Shown: positions 6,115-13,170, counted from the first letter of the stretch. The stretch is 15,833 nt of DNA from JBCCMF01 sp038747545 (GCA_038747545.1 JBCDJT010000116.1:1-15833), one strand, 5' to 3'. Program-made: numbers and translations. Notes: generated by a model from the sequence alone, not told the origin.

Positions 6115-8268
6115 TTGGACAACTTTATTGCTGTACGTTTTGAGCGTACCGCGCATGCGTGCTCTCTGCCAGTGCCTCTTAAAGACCACATTCGTACCAT
6201 CCTGCAACGGCACTTTGTAGGCCGCCATGCAGAACGTGTGCTGTTCCAGCAGTTGCTGACTGAGGCCGACCGGCCGGCGCGCGTGCTCTACATCTACGGC
6301 CCAGGAGGCATTGGGAAAACGGCCTTGCTGCATGCTTACCTGGCTGATTGCCAGGCGCAGGGTGTATCAGCAGTCGTGGTGGACGGGCGCGCTACAAAGG
6401 GACGTGTGCGGGGCTTTAGGCGCGTGTGTGGCGCGGCCCTCGGCCTTCGCCCCCCCGTGAGCACCACCGCCCTACTGGACGCGTTCGCAGCCGGACCCGT
6501 TCCCTGCGTGCTTATGATCGATGGGCTAGAGCATCTGCGCCAGGTCGCTGACTGGCTACGCGAGAGCTTTCTGCCCGGCCTGCCTGATAGCGCCTTCGTG
6601 GTCATGATGGGCCGCAATAGGCTTGGCAGCGCGTGGACCCAGGACCCGTCGTGGCGCGCGCTCTTACATGTTCATCCGTTGCGCAACCTGAGCGCGCCTG
6701 ATGCCAAGGCATACCTGGACCAGCGTGGCGTAGCGCGGCATCATCACGATGCGGTGCTCGACTTCACGTACGGACACCCCATGGCCTTATCGCTCGTGGC
6801 AGATATACACGCACAGCAAGGCTACCTTGAAGCATCGTTTTCGGATAGCCCCGACCTGATCCAAGCGCTGGTGGATCAGTTCGTGCAGCAGGTCCCTGAC
6901 GAAGAGCATCTGATTGCCTTGGAGGCAGGGGCCGTCGTACGTTTTGTCACCGAGCCTCTTCTGGCACACCTGACCCAGACAACACGTCCTCATGCACTGT
7001 TCCGGTGGCTCCGTCAACTCTCCTTCGTGGAAGTGCGGCGGTCAGGGCTGTACGTACATGACTTGGCGCGCGGCGTGCTGCTGGCCGACCTGCGCTGGCG
7101 GAACCGAGATCGCTACCAGCAACTTCGCGACCGGGCCCGCTCTTACTACGCTGCGCGGCTGCAGGCCGCTTCCGCAGCCGGGGAGCAACGGCAGCTCCTT
7201 AGTGATTACACGTTTCTGCATCACGAGAGTCCGTTTCTGAGGCCGCTGTTCGCTCACCTGAGCGTCACAGAGCTGGAGGCTGTCTATACCACGCCTGTTC
7301 AGTTGGATGAGCATGATGCAATGCTGGCGCTGGTTGAAACGTCTGAAGGCCACACAGCCCGAGCAGTCGCTGCCAGCTGGCTGGCGCAGGCCCCTGATTC
7401 AGCATTACTCTTTAGGGACGGCGCAGGGCGGCTTCTCGGCTGTACAATCCACCTGACATTCGAGTCGGGGAAGCCGAGCCCTGCATCGGATGACCCCGTC
7501 ACTGCGGCGGCCGCAGACTACTCGCGCACGAGGGCCCCGCTACGTAGAGGCGAGCGCCTGACCGTGCTTCGGTTTTGGAGTGTGGCATCGGGACAGCCCA
7601 CATTGGGCTACGTGGCCGCGCTGATGTTCGTCGATGCCATCAGGAAGTACACGCAGACGCGCCGGCTGGGCTATTCGGCCATCGCCACCCCCGACCCTAC
7701 CGCCTGGGCATCTGTCTTCGAGCATTTGGGCTTTCAGCGGATTTCTGCCCAGCCCATCGTCGTAGGTGATGCGTCGTACGAACTCTACGGGCACGACTGG
7801 CGGGGCGAACCGCCCAGTGCCTGGCTGGCACAGCTTGCCGAACGCGACCTCAGTGCGCCCAAGGTGCCTGTGCCTGCTCAGCCCATCGCCGTCCTCGACG
7901 AAGCCGCCTTCACAGAGGCCGTACGCCGCGCCCTGAAACACTTCGCTACACCTGAGCGCCTTGCTGAAAACCCGCTCTGCAACGCGCGCTGTGTGCTCGA
8001 CCGCGCCTCAGTACCTGCACCAGATGACGCCGAGCGCGTTGAGGCGCTGCGAGCCTTGCTGCGAAAGGCCCTAGCGGATATGGATACGGAACACGGACGG
8101 CTCCACAAACTCCACCGCGTCCTGCAGCACACCTACTTTACGCCTGCTCCTACGCAGGAACTCGCGGCAGAACGACTTGGCTTGCCATTCAGCACCTATC
8201 GGCGTCACCTGCAGCGTGGCCTGGAGCATATCGTGGATGTGCTGTGGCGTATCGAACTCGGCGGATAA
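6115..8268 (+). CDS. STAND-type NTPase with GNAT-like region and C-terminal HTH
   Basis: The 717-residue protein starts at a TTG at 6115, only 14 bp after the preceding lipoprotein stop; a GTG at 6172 is an alternative that loses 19 poorly structured residues. HFVGRHAER (33-41) leads into a STAND NTPase: Walker A GPGGIGKT (62-69), Walker B CVLMIDGLEH (131-140), sensor-like VVMMGR (162-167) and the STAND hallmark GHPMAL (220-225). A winged-helix segment follows (about 294-350, LRQLSFVEVRRSGLYVHDLA). Residues about 405-560 resemble a GNAT acyltransferase fold, ending FEHLGFQRI, but no clean acetyl-CoA loop is obvious. Residues about 675-710 (QELAAERLGLPFSTYRRHLQ) form a helix-turn-helix similar to sigma region 4 or LuxR recognition helices. 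By analogy with other STAND proteins it may be an ATP-gated switch that senses a ligand and binds DNA. Target and ligand are unknown. Confidence 0.85.
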   Translation: MDNFIAVRFERTAHACSLPVPLKDHIRTILQRHFVGRHAERVLFQQLLTEADRPARVLYIYGPGGIGKTALLHAYLADCQAQGVSAVVVDGRATKGRVRGFRRVCGAALGLRPPVSTTALLDAFAAGPVPCVLMIDGLEHLRQVADWLRESFLPGLPDSAFVVMMGRNRLGSAWTQDPSWRALLHVHPLRNLSAPDAKAYLDQRGVARHHHDAVLDFTYGHPMALSLVADIHAQQGYLEASFSDSPDLIQALVDQFVQQVPDEEHLIALEAGAVVRFVTEPLLAHLTQTTRPHALFRWLRQLSFVEVRRSGLYVHDLARGVLLADLRWRNRDRYQQLRDRARSYYAARLQAASAAGEQRQLLSDYTFLHHESPFLRPLFAHLSVTELEAVYTTPVQLDEHDAMLALVETSEGHTARAVAASWLAQAPDSALLFRDGAGRLLGCTIHLTFESGKPSPASDDPVTAAAADYSRTRAPLRRGERLTVLRFWSVASGQPTLGYVAALMFVDAIRKYTQTRRLGYSAIATPDPTAWASVFEHLGFQRISAQPIVVGDASYELYGHDWRGEPPSAWLAQLAERDLSAPKVPVPAQPIAVLDEAAFTEAVRRALKHFATPERLAENPLCNARCVLDRASVPAPDDAERVEALRALLRKALADMDTEHGRLHKLHRVLQHTYFTPAPTQELAAERLGLPFSTYRRHLQRGLEHIVDVLWRIELGG

Positions 8269-8308
8269 GAACACTGAGCACAAAGTGAGCAGTGAAATGG
8301 GCTGGTGT

Positions 8309-8350
8309 GTGAGCATTTTTACGCCAGATATTTGCGTTGTTCATGCTCAC
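8309..8350. promoter_or_regulatory. Nested inverted repeat between the STAND gene and the 101-residue ORF
   Basis: GTGAGCAT (8309-8316) and ATGCTCAC (8343-8350) are perfect 8-bp arms. Inside them ACGC (8321-8324) and GCGT (8334-8337) form a second, smaller stem. The structure lies between the STAND stop (8268) and the next start (8368). It could be an operator for a dimeric regulator, or a weak terminator with a TTTT within the loop rather than after the stem. A second short inverted repeat, CACTG/CAGTG, is at 8272-8294. Confidence 0.4.
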
Positions 8351-8367
8351 CCTTTGCCTCTACCTCA

Positions 8368-8673
8368 ATGGAACTGCCCCTGAACGCACTGGACGACCGC
8401 TTTTCGTCAGACCGCTCTGTTAAAATGGCGAATGCGCATGCCGTCAAGCACAAAGCACTTTGCCAGCGGCTCATCGTCCAGCGCTTACGCAGCGGCTTCA
8501 TGCTGGCTGTCTGGCCTGAGCGAGCACAGTTGTACCGCGGCCATCGCATGCACAGCCCGTGCTACTTGCCCGCTGCCAGGGCACTCATCTCCGAAGGCAC
8601 TGTGCTTCCCATCGGTGTCACCGCCGATGAGCGCGGCGTTCTCTATGGCCTCGCCATTCAATCCAACGATTAA
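8368..8673 (+). CDS. Small protein of unknown function, 101 residues
   Basis: An ATG at 8368 gives 101 residues; a GTG at 8305 would add 21 unconvincing residues (rich in Cys, Phe, Tyr and His) and would start inside the inverted repeat. No SD sequence is present. The body reads like a real folded protein: a helical part (AVKHKALCQRLIVQRLRSGF), the strand pair FMLAVWPERAQLYRGHRM, then a helix plus hairpin (PAARALISEGTVLPIGVTAD, ERGVLYGLAI). I do not recognise the family. The gene lies 99 bp after the STAND gene and 27 bp before the acidic-repeat gene, all on one strand, which hints at a functional link, but this rests on position only. Confidence 0.6.
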   Translation: MELPLNALDDRFSSDRSVKMANAHAVKHKALCQRLIVQRLRSGFMLAVWPERAQLYRGHRMHSPCYLPAARALISEGTVLPIGVTADERGVLYGLAIQSND

Positions 8674-8700
8674 CCCTGCTATCCTAGCACGCTATCAGTA

Positions 8701-9105
8701 ATGCAATCAAATGAAGCCCGCACCGGCCAAGGTGTATACATCTGGGAAAACGGCGCTCTCGTTTATCTCACCACCCTCAATGGCACGCCTCATCACGCCA
8801 TGGCGGAGGATGACGAGGATTGGGACGACGATGACGAATGGGACGACGACGAACAGGAGGAAGATGACGAGGACTGGGACGACGACGACGAATGGGACGA
8901 CGACGAACAGGAAGAGGATGACGAGGATTGGGACGACGATGAATGGGGTGATGAGGACGACGAGATGGTTCGTGGACGTACTGAACCCATCCGCCGCCGC
9001 GCTCCCGCTGTCGAGCCTCGCCACAGCAAGCTCCCCCGTCATCGGCCCCGCGTACGCCAGCGAGTACCCGATGCTTTCGACACGTACAGCTACGACGACG
9101 AGTAA
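8701..9105 (+). CDS. Acidic Trp-containing repeat protein with basic tail
   Basis: The 134-residue product starts at an ATG at 8701. The first 33 residues look folded (GVYIWENGALVYLTTLNGTP). Residues 37-88 consist almost entirely of Asp, Glu, Trp and Gln in two exact 18-residue units and one degenerate 16-residue unit; each full unit begins DDEDWDDDDEWDDDEQ. The last 46 residues are Arg/Pro-rich and basic (RRRAPAVEPRHSKLPRHRPR), ending with an acidic YSYDDE. There is no signal peptide or transmembrane segment, so it is probably cytoplasmic. Such a charge-segregated, low-complexity chain suggests a nucleic-acid- or histone-mimicking linker, a metal or cation binder, or a disordered interaction arm; none can be chosen from sequence. 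The stop is 7 bp from that of the convergent histidine kinase. Confidence 0.65.
   Translation: MQSNEARTGQGVYIWENGALVYLTTLNGTPHHAMAEDDEDWDDDDEWDDDEQEEDDEDWDDDDEWDDDEQEEDDEDWDDDEWGDEDDEMVRGRTEPIRRRAPAVEPRHSKLPRHRPRVRQRVPDAFDTYSYDDE
8809..8964 (+). repeat. 54-bp tandem repeat encoding the acidic region
   Basis: Two full 54-bp copies run from 8809-8862 and 8863-8916, and a shortened 48-bp copy from 8917-8964. Copies 1 and 2 encode identical 18-residue units but differ at synonymous third positions (GAT/GAC, GAG/GAA), so the duplication is not brand new. Lengths are multiples of three, so gain or loss of a copy keeps the frame. Confidence 0.9.
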
Positions 9106-9112
9106 ATCGCGC

Positions 9113-10636
9113 TTACCAGTCGAGGTCGGCCAGCACATCCATCAGCTGCTGCGTGGAGAACGGCTTCGGTAGGTACGCCGCTACATCCAGCTTACGCATG
9201 TCGGTCTGCAGGTCGCGCAGCACGCCGCTCATCGCTATCACCAGCACATCGGGCTTGATGCGACGAATCACGCGTAGGGTCGACGGCCCATCCATGTATG
9301 GCATCATCATGTCCGTGATGATGAGCACTACCGCATGCCGATGCTCGGCAAGTAGCGCTACGCCCTCGGTGCCGTCTTGCGCAGTCAACACGGTGAACCC
9401 GCAGGCTTCCAGCACCTCGGCGAGTACCTCGCGAATCGACTCTTCGTCGTCGATGACCAAGATAGACCGCGAGCGCCCCTCGATCTGCACACGCGCTTTG
9501 TTAACACCCGTCTCCACCCGCTCCCCTTCGACGATGGGGAAGTAGACCTGAAAGGAGGTGCCTACGCCCACTTGACTTTGCACTTCGATGAAGCCGCGAT
9601 GGCTTCGCACAATACTGTGTACCGTGGAGAGGCCAAGCCCAGTGCCCATTCCCAGTTGCTTGGTCGTAAAAAACGGCTCGAAGATCTTGTCGAGGTCATC
9701 TGCAGGAATTCCGCCGCCTGTGTCCTGCACCGTGATGCACAAAAAGCGACCTGGGTTGACATCGGGATGCACATCGGCCTGCGTTGGAGACACCTCGACG
9801 GCCTCTGAACGGACGGTGAGCGTCCCGCTGTCCTCCATGGCGTCGCGTGCGTTCACGCAGAGGTTCATCAGCACCTGCTGAATCTGTGTGGCATCAGCTC
9901 GGATCAGATGCTCCTCACCGTGGGCGTGAATGTAGATGCGGATGGCGCGCGGGAAGGCCTGGCGCATCACATTCTCGACCTCTCGGATGATGTGGCGCGG
10001 CTGCATGACTACCTGCCGCCCCTGGGCACCGCGGGCGAAGGTGAGCATCTGCCGCAAGATATCGGCGCCACGCTGCGCGCTGCGCTCAATGTTCTCGATG
10101 ATAGACGCCCGGCTGGCAGCGTCGCGCGGCTGCCGTAGCAACTCGGCCGACATGATGATCGGCATGAGCACATTGTTGAGGTCGTGTGCGACGCCGCTGG
10201 CCAAGGTCCCCAAGCTCTCCAGGCGCTGCGTGCGGTAGAGTTGTGTCTCTAGTGTTTTGCGGTCGGTAATCACCTCATCGACCATCACAATCAGCGGCGG
10301 GCGATCCTCATGCCCTTCGAGCAGCGTCCAGCGGCTATCCAGGATCACCTCGGTACCATTGGCGGCTTCGTGCCGCAATTCACCGCGCCAGTGCCCGCGA
10401 CTGCGTACGCTGGTGTGGGCATCGCGGTAGATACTCGCTTGTTCGGCCTGTGCCCTGGCAGCGCTGGCCCGGCCTGCCACGCTGACGCCTTCTTGCTCAA
10501 AGAGCTCTTCAGCCCGGCGATTCCAGTAGACGAGCTCGCCTTGCAACGAGCGCACTTGGATGGCATCGAGCACTTCGTTGAGGACGTGCGTAGCCAAGTT
10601 CGGCGCAAGCGTCCTGAGCTCGGAGGGGGCTGGCAT
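9113..10636 (-). CDS. Soluble hybrid sensor histidine kinase (PAS-HisKA-HATPase-REC)
   Basis: The ATG at 10636 gives 507 residues; an upstream in-frame TTG at 10696 would add 20 residues without domain meaning. There are no transmembrane segments or signal peptide, so it acts in the cytoplasm. Residues about 16-130 form a PAS domain with PAC (VLDAIQVRSLQGELVYWNRR). The HisKA segment has the H-box GVAHDLNNVLMPI with phospho-acceptor His151. The HATPase_c domain carries an N-box (QVLMNLCVNARDAM), G1 DTGGGIP (305-311), F-box FEPFFTTK, and G2 GMGTGLGLSTV (329-339). A C-terminal receiver domain (about 388-507) has Asp396/Asp397, phospho-acceptor Asp442 (TDMMMP) and Lys491 (LPKPF). All catalytic residues are present. 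No DNA-binding output domain or cognate regulator is nearby, so the downstream partner is unknown; phosphotransfer may go to a distant regulator. It is transcribed divergently from the DUF1223 gene. Confidence 0.95.
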   Translation of the reverse strand: MPAPSELRTLAPNLATHVLNEVLDAIQVRSLQGELVYWNRRAEELFEQEGVSVAGRASAARAQAEQASIYRDAHTSVRSRGHWRGELRHEAANGTEVILDSRWTLLEGHEDRPPLIVMVDEVITDRKTLETQLYRTQRLESLGTLASGVAHDLNNVLMPIIMSAELLRQPRDAASRASIIENIERSAQRGADILRQMLTFARGAQGRQVVMQPRHIIREVENVMRQAFPRAIRIYIHAHGEEHLIRADATQIQQVLMNLCVNARDAMEDSGTLTVRSEAVEVSPTQADVHPDVNPGRFLCITVQDTGGGIPADDLDKIFEPFFTTKQLGMGTGLGLSTVHSIVRSHRGFIEVQSQVGVGTSFQVYFPIVEGERVETGVNKARVQIEGRSRSILVIDDEESIREVLAEVLEACGFTVLTAQDGTEGVALLAEHRHAVVLIITDMMMPYMDGPSTLRVIRRIKPDVLVIAMSGVLRDLQTDMRKLDVAAYLPKPFSTQQLMDVLADLDW

Positions 10637-10740
10637 GAAGGTTTGTCGTTGACCCTTTGGGAAGCTGTAGGCTGTCGCACTTTTAACGTACACCAAACCC
10701 TAAGCATCTCCAAATCACTCGTCTGGCCTAGGGAGCCCCA

Positions 10741-10754
10741 GCGGATCGATCCGC
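10741..10754. promoter_or_regulatory. Perfect 14-bp palindrome in the divergent intergenic region
   Basis: GCGGATCGATCCGC is its own reverse complement. It lies 39 bp before the DUF1223 start and about 104 bp before the histidine kinase start, a place where a dimeric regulator could act on either gene. No promoter boxes are clear around it. Short palindromes of this size also arise by chance in GC-rich DNA. Confidence 0.3.
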
Positions 10755-10793
10755 GTTAGGGCCACTGCTGATCTCGACTACCGTCTGATTGCC

Positions 10794-11534
10794 ATGCGCC
10801 TCTCGCTGTTCCTGGTACTAGCTGGCTTGTTCAGTTGGGACCTAGCGCCGCCCGTGCCTACCCAGCGTGTAGCTGTGGTTGAGTATTTCACTTCCGAAGG
10901 ATGCTCTGGATGCCCACGTGCAGACCATCTTATGGGGAGGCTGCTTGAGGAAGGCATGGGCGACAACGTCTTCCTGCTGAGCTTTCATGTGGATCACTTT
11001 GACACGCCTGCGTGGAAAGATCCGTACAGTAACCCCCTCTTCTCTGCACGGCAGCGTAGCTACGCGCTCACGCTAGGCGCGGCGCTCTTCACCCCGCAGA
11101 TGGTCATCAACGGCACCGACTTGCGTATCGGCTCGCGAGAACACGAGGTGCGTGGAGCCATTGCGGCAGCGTTGGAACGCCCCGTGCCCTATCAGCCTGA
11201 GGTCCACGTACAACGCACCGATGCTGGCGTCGCCGTCGTAGCGTATGCGCTTCCCGAAGGCATCCGCGATGCCGTAGTCAACATTGCGCTCGTGGAATCG
11301 AGTCGCCCACGCCAATCGCCCCCCTATCGGCTGGACGGACGCGCGTTGGCACATGAGAACGTGGTGCGCCGCTTCCAAACGGTGTGGGGCCAAGCGGGAC
11401 AGAACCAATTCACGCTCACGCTACCCGATGACCTGGACGTATCAGCCGCCTCAGTGGTGGTGTACCTGCAGCATGTGAGCACGATGGAGGTGCTGGGCGC
11501 TGCTCGCGCTGTTCTGGAGACCAGCCAGTACTGA
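10794..11534 (+). CDS. DUF1223 family thioredoxin-like exported protein
   Basis: The 246-residue product has an N-terminal hydrophobic segment (MRLSLFLVLAGLFSWDLAPP), probably a signal peptide or anchor, and then the DUF1223 fold. The hallmark is VVEYFTSEGCSGCPRAD with the redox-type pair Cys37 and Cys40, matching the family's usual LFTSxGCxxCPPAD. The thioredoxin-like cis-proline motif TPQMVING places Pro101 opposite the Cys pair. FHVDHFDTPAWKDPYS (64-79) is another conserved DUF1223 stretch. The C-terminal half (about 125-246) is a beta-sandwich typical of the family (DAVVNIALVESS, SAASVVVYLQH). The family's function is not established; a periplasmic thiol-disulphide role is plausible. The start is the ATG at 10794, without an SD sequence. 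Its neighbours, the histidine kinase and thiolase genes, are on the opposite strand, so it is likely monocistronic. Confidence 0.92.
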   Translation: MRLSLFLVLAGLFSWDLAPPVPTQRVAVVEYFTSEGCSGCPRADHLMGRLLEEGMGDNVFLLSFHVDHFDTPAWKDPYSNPLFSARQRSYALTLGAALFTPQMVINGTDLRIGSREHEVRGAIAAALERPVPYQPEVHVQRTDAGVAVVAYALPEGIRDAVVNIALVESSRPRQSPPYRLDGRALAHENVVRRFQTVWGQAGQNQFTLTLPDDLDVSAASVVVYLQHVSTMEVLGAARAVLETSQY

Positions 11535-11684
11535 AATGCGAGCACGGACCCCTGGCATCCATCCCTTGTGCGCTCCTGTGACGGGATTCCCTCCAAACCC
11601 AACCGATGGCACACCAAGAGCCCGTGCGTTGCGTTATACACGTCACCCTCGGTTCAAGACCACTCCAACCGTATCGTTTTCCGC

Positions 11685-11713
11685 AAAAAAACGGTGAACA
11701 CGCTGTAGCTCAC
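11685..11713 (-). terminator. Possible terminator downstream of the thiolase gene
   Basis: On the minus strand GTGAG (11713-11709) pairs with TTCAC (11698-11694), with one G-T wobble, and CG then a run of seven T (11691-11685) follow. It lies about 70 bp past the thiolase stop. The stem is short, so the call is weak, but the T run is the best in the window. The remainder of the 250-bp gap to the DUF1223 gene holds no gene I would support. Confidence 0.4.
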
Positions 11714-11784
11714 AAACTTGTTTATTCAGCACTTACGCTGGTGCATATGGGCCGAAAGGCTAACGTATTCTTTCACCCCAAATG

Positions 11785-12969
11785 TCACAACCGCTCTAGG
11801 ATGGCCGCGGCCCCCATCCCACCGCCGATGCACATGGTGCAGATGCCGTATTGCACGTCGCGACGGCGCATTTCGTGCAGCAGCGTAGCCGTCAGCTTGG
11901 CGCCTGTACAACCTAGCGGATGCCCAAGAGCGATGGCTCCGCCATTCACGTTCACACGGTCGATGTCGAGCCCCGCCTCGTGAATCACGGCCAGGGCCTG
12001 GGCGGCAAAAGCTTCGTTGAGTTCGACGAGCCCGATGTCGCCCACCGAGAGCCCCGTCTGCTTGAGCACCTTGGCGATGGCAGGCACCGGGCCGATGCCC
12101 ATGATCTCGGGCGCGACGCCGGCCACGGCAAAGCCGATGACGCGGCCCAGGGGCTCTAGCGCCAACTCGTTCTTGACGCGCTCGCTCACGATCACCGCGG
12201 CGGCGCCCCCATCGGAGAGCGGCGAGGCGTTGCCCGCTGTCACGCTGCCGCCCATGCGGAAGACCGGGCGCAGCTTGCCGAGAGCGGCCATGTTCGTCCC
12301 CGGACGTGGCAACTCGTCGGTATCGTAGGTGACGGCCTCGGTACGCACAGCGCCAGCGTGGTAGCTCGTACGCTCAAACGTGAGCGGCACGATTTCATCC
12401 TTGAAGCGACCAGCGTCGATGGCGGCCAGCGCGCGCTGGTGCGACTGCAGTGCGAAGGCGTCTTGGTCCTCACGGCTCACGTCGTACTTGGCCGCTACGT
12501 TCTCCGCCGTGTTGCCCATGCTAATGTAGACGTCTGGATCGGCTTGAGCCAAGCCCATGTCGGGCTGGAAGAAGAAGCCACTCATGGGCACCATGCTCAT
12601 CGACTCGGCACCGCCCGCTACGATCACGTCGGCGTGGCCCGCCATGACGGCTTGCGAGGCCATCACGATGGTCTGTAATCCCGACGAGCAGAAGCGGTTG
12701 ACGGTGGCGCCGGGTACCGCATCGGGCAGACCCGCCTTCTGCGCAATGATCCGGCCCATGTTCATGCCTTGCGCTCCCTCGGGCATCGCACAGCCGATCA
12801 TCACGTCGTCCACGCGGTCAGCTTCCAGACCATCCACGCGGTCCAGTGCTGCACGCACCGCTGCCGCGCCCATCGCTTCCGGGCGTACCGTGCGGAGCGT
12901 GCCTTTGTGCGCACGCCCAACAGCTGTGCGTACTGCGCTGACGATGTAGGCTCCGTTTCGTGCTTCCAT
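11785..12969 (-). CDS. fadA: Acetyl-CoA C-acyltransferase (3-ketoacyl-CoA thiolase)
   Basis: This enzyme cleaves 3-ketoacyl-CoA with CoA to acetyl-CoA and a shortened acyl-CoA, the last step of beta-oxidation. The 394-residue length is normal. The start is the ATG at 12969, which opens into the usual EARNGAYIVSAVRTAVGR; reading further upstream only translates a 7-bp tandem repeat. The acylated cysteine is Cys94 in VNRFCSSGLQTI. The substrate-binding NEAFAAQ is at 318-324, the catalytic His350 is in GGAIALGHPLGCTGAK, and the second catalytic Cys380 is in TMCIGGGMG. The MSMVPMSG insert loop lies at 124-131. All catalytic residues are present. It follows the FadN-type gene on the same strand after a 200-bp repeat-filled spacer, so the two probably work together. 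The symbol reflects this context; a biosynthetic acetoacetyl-CoA thiolase role is less likely. The repeat array occupies its ribosome-binding region. Confidence 0.95.
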   Translation of the reverse strand: MEARNGAYIVSAVRTAVGRAHKGTLRTVRPEAMGAAAVRAALDRVDGLEADRVDDVMIGCAMPEGAQGMNMGRIIAQKAGLPDAVPGATVNRFCSSGLQTIVMASQAVMAGHADVIVAGGAESMSMVPMSGFFFQPDMGLAQADPDVYISMGNTAENVAAKYDVSREDQDAFALQSHQRALAAIDAGRFKDEIVPLTFERTSYHAGAVRTEAVTYDTDELPRPGTNMAALGKLRPVFRMGGSVTAGNASPLSDGGAAAVIVSERVKNELALEPLGRVIGFAVAGVAPEIMGIGPVPAIAKVLKQTGLSVGDIGLVELNEAFAAQALAVIHEAGLDIDRVNVNGGAIALGHPLGCTGAKLTATLLHEMRRRDVQYGICTMCIGGGMGAAAILERL

Positions 12970-12973
12970 AATA

Positions 12974-13022
12974 TTCTTGGGTCTTGGGTCTTGGGTCTTG
13001 GGTCTTGGGTCTTGGGTCTTGG
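12974..13022 (-). repeat. 7-bp tandem repeat array upstream of the thiolase start
   Basis: On the plus strand six perfect GTCTTGG units (12981-13022) follow one unit with a single change (TTCTTGG, 12974-12980), 49 bp in total; on the coding strand the unit is CCAAGAC. The array ends 4 nt before the thiolase ATG, so it covers positions about -5 to -53 and takes the place of the ribosome-binding site. Copy number in such arrays commonly varies by slippage. Confidence 0.95.
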
Positions 13023-13107
13023 AAGCTGAGGCGCAAGCGCTCCAGGTCAAGTGAATTTGGCCTACTGAACGTCTTTACTTTTTGGCGTCTCCGTCTCAGC
13101 CTGCCGG

Positions 13108-13170
13108 CCCCAAGACCCACAGTGAGCGAAGCGAGCGTCCCAAAACCGATAGCGAACGCAGTGAGCGTCC
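13108..13170. repeat. Inverted copy of the array motif and a degenerate GTGAGCG repeat pair
   Basis: CCCCAAGACCCA at 13108-13119 is the reverse complement of the motif in the 12974-13022 array. It is followed by two related copies: AGCGAAGCGAGCGTCC at 13125-13140 and AGCGAACGCAGTGAGCGTCC at 13151-13170. The second copy runs into the fadN stop codon (13170-13172). Sequences of this GTGAGCG-AAGCGAG type often occur as dispersed intergenic repeats. No gene is visible between 12970 and 13169. Confidence 0.6.

Noticed and set aside
8707..9138. Minus-strand 143-residue frame rich in Val/Ile/Phe opposite the acidic repeat gene, looking like a membrane protein.
   Set aside because: The hydrophobic stretches are the antisense of Asp/Glu codons (GAC read as GTC); no sensible start, and it overlaps the kinase end.
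12974..13022. CRISPR-like array.
   Set aside because: Units are 7 bp and contiguous without spacers; it is a simple tandem repeat.
12970..13050. N-terminal extension of the thiolase through the 7-bp array (KTQDPRPKTQDPRPK).
   Set aside because: Thiolases start close to the YIVSAVRTAVG segment; the extension is only translated repeat DNA and would begin at a TTG.
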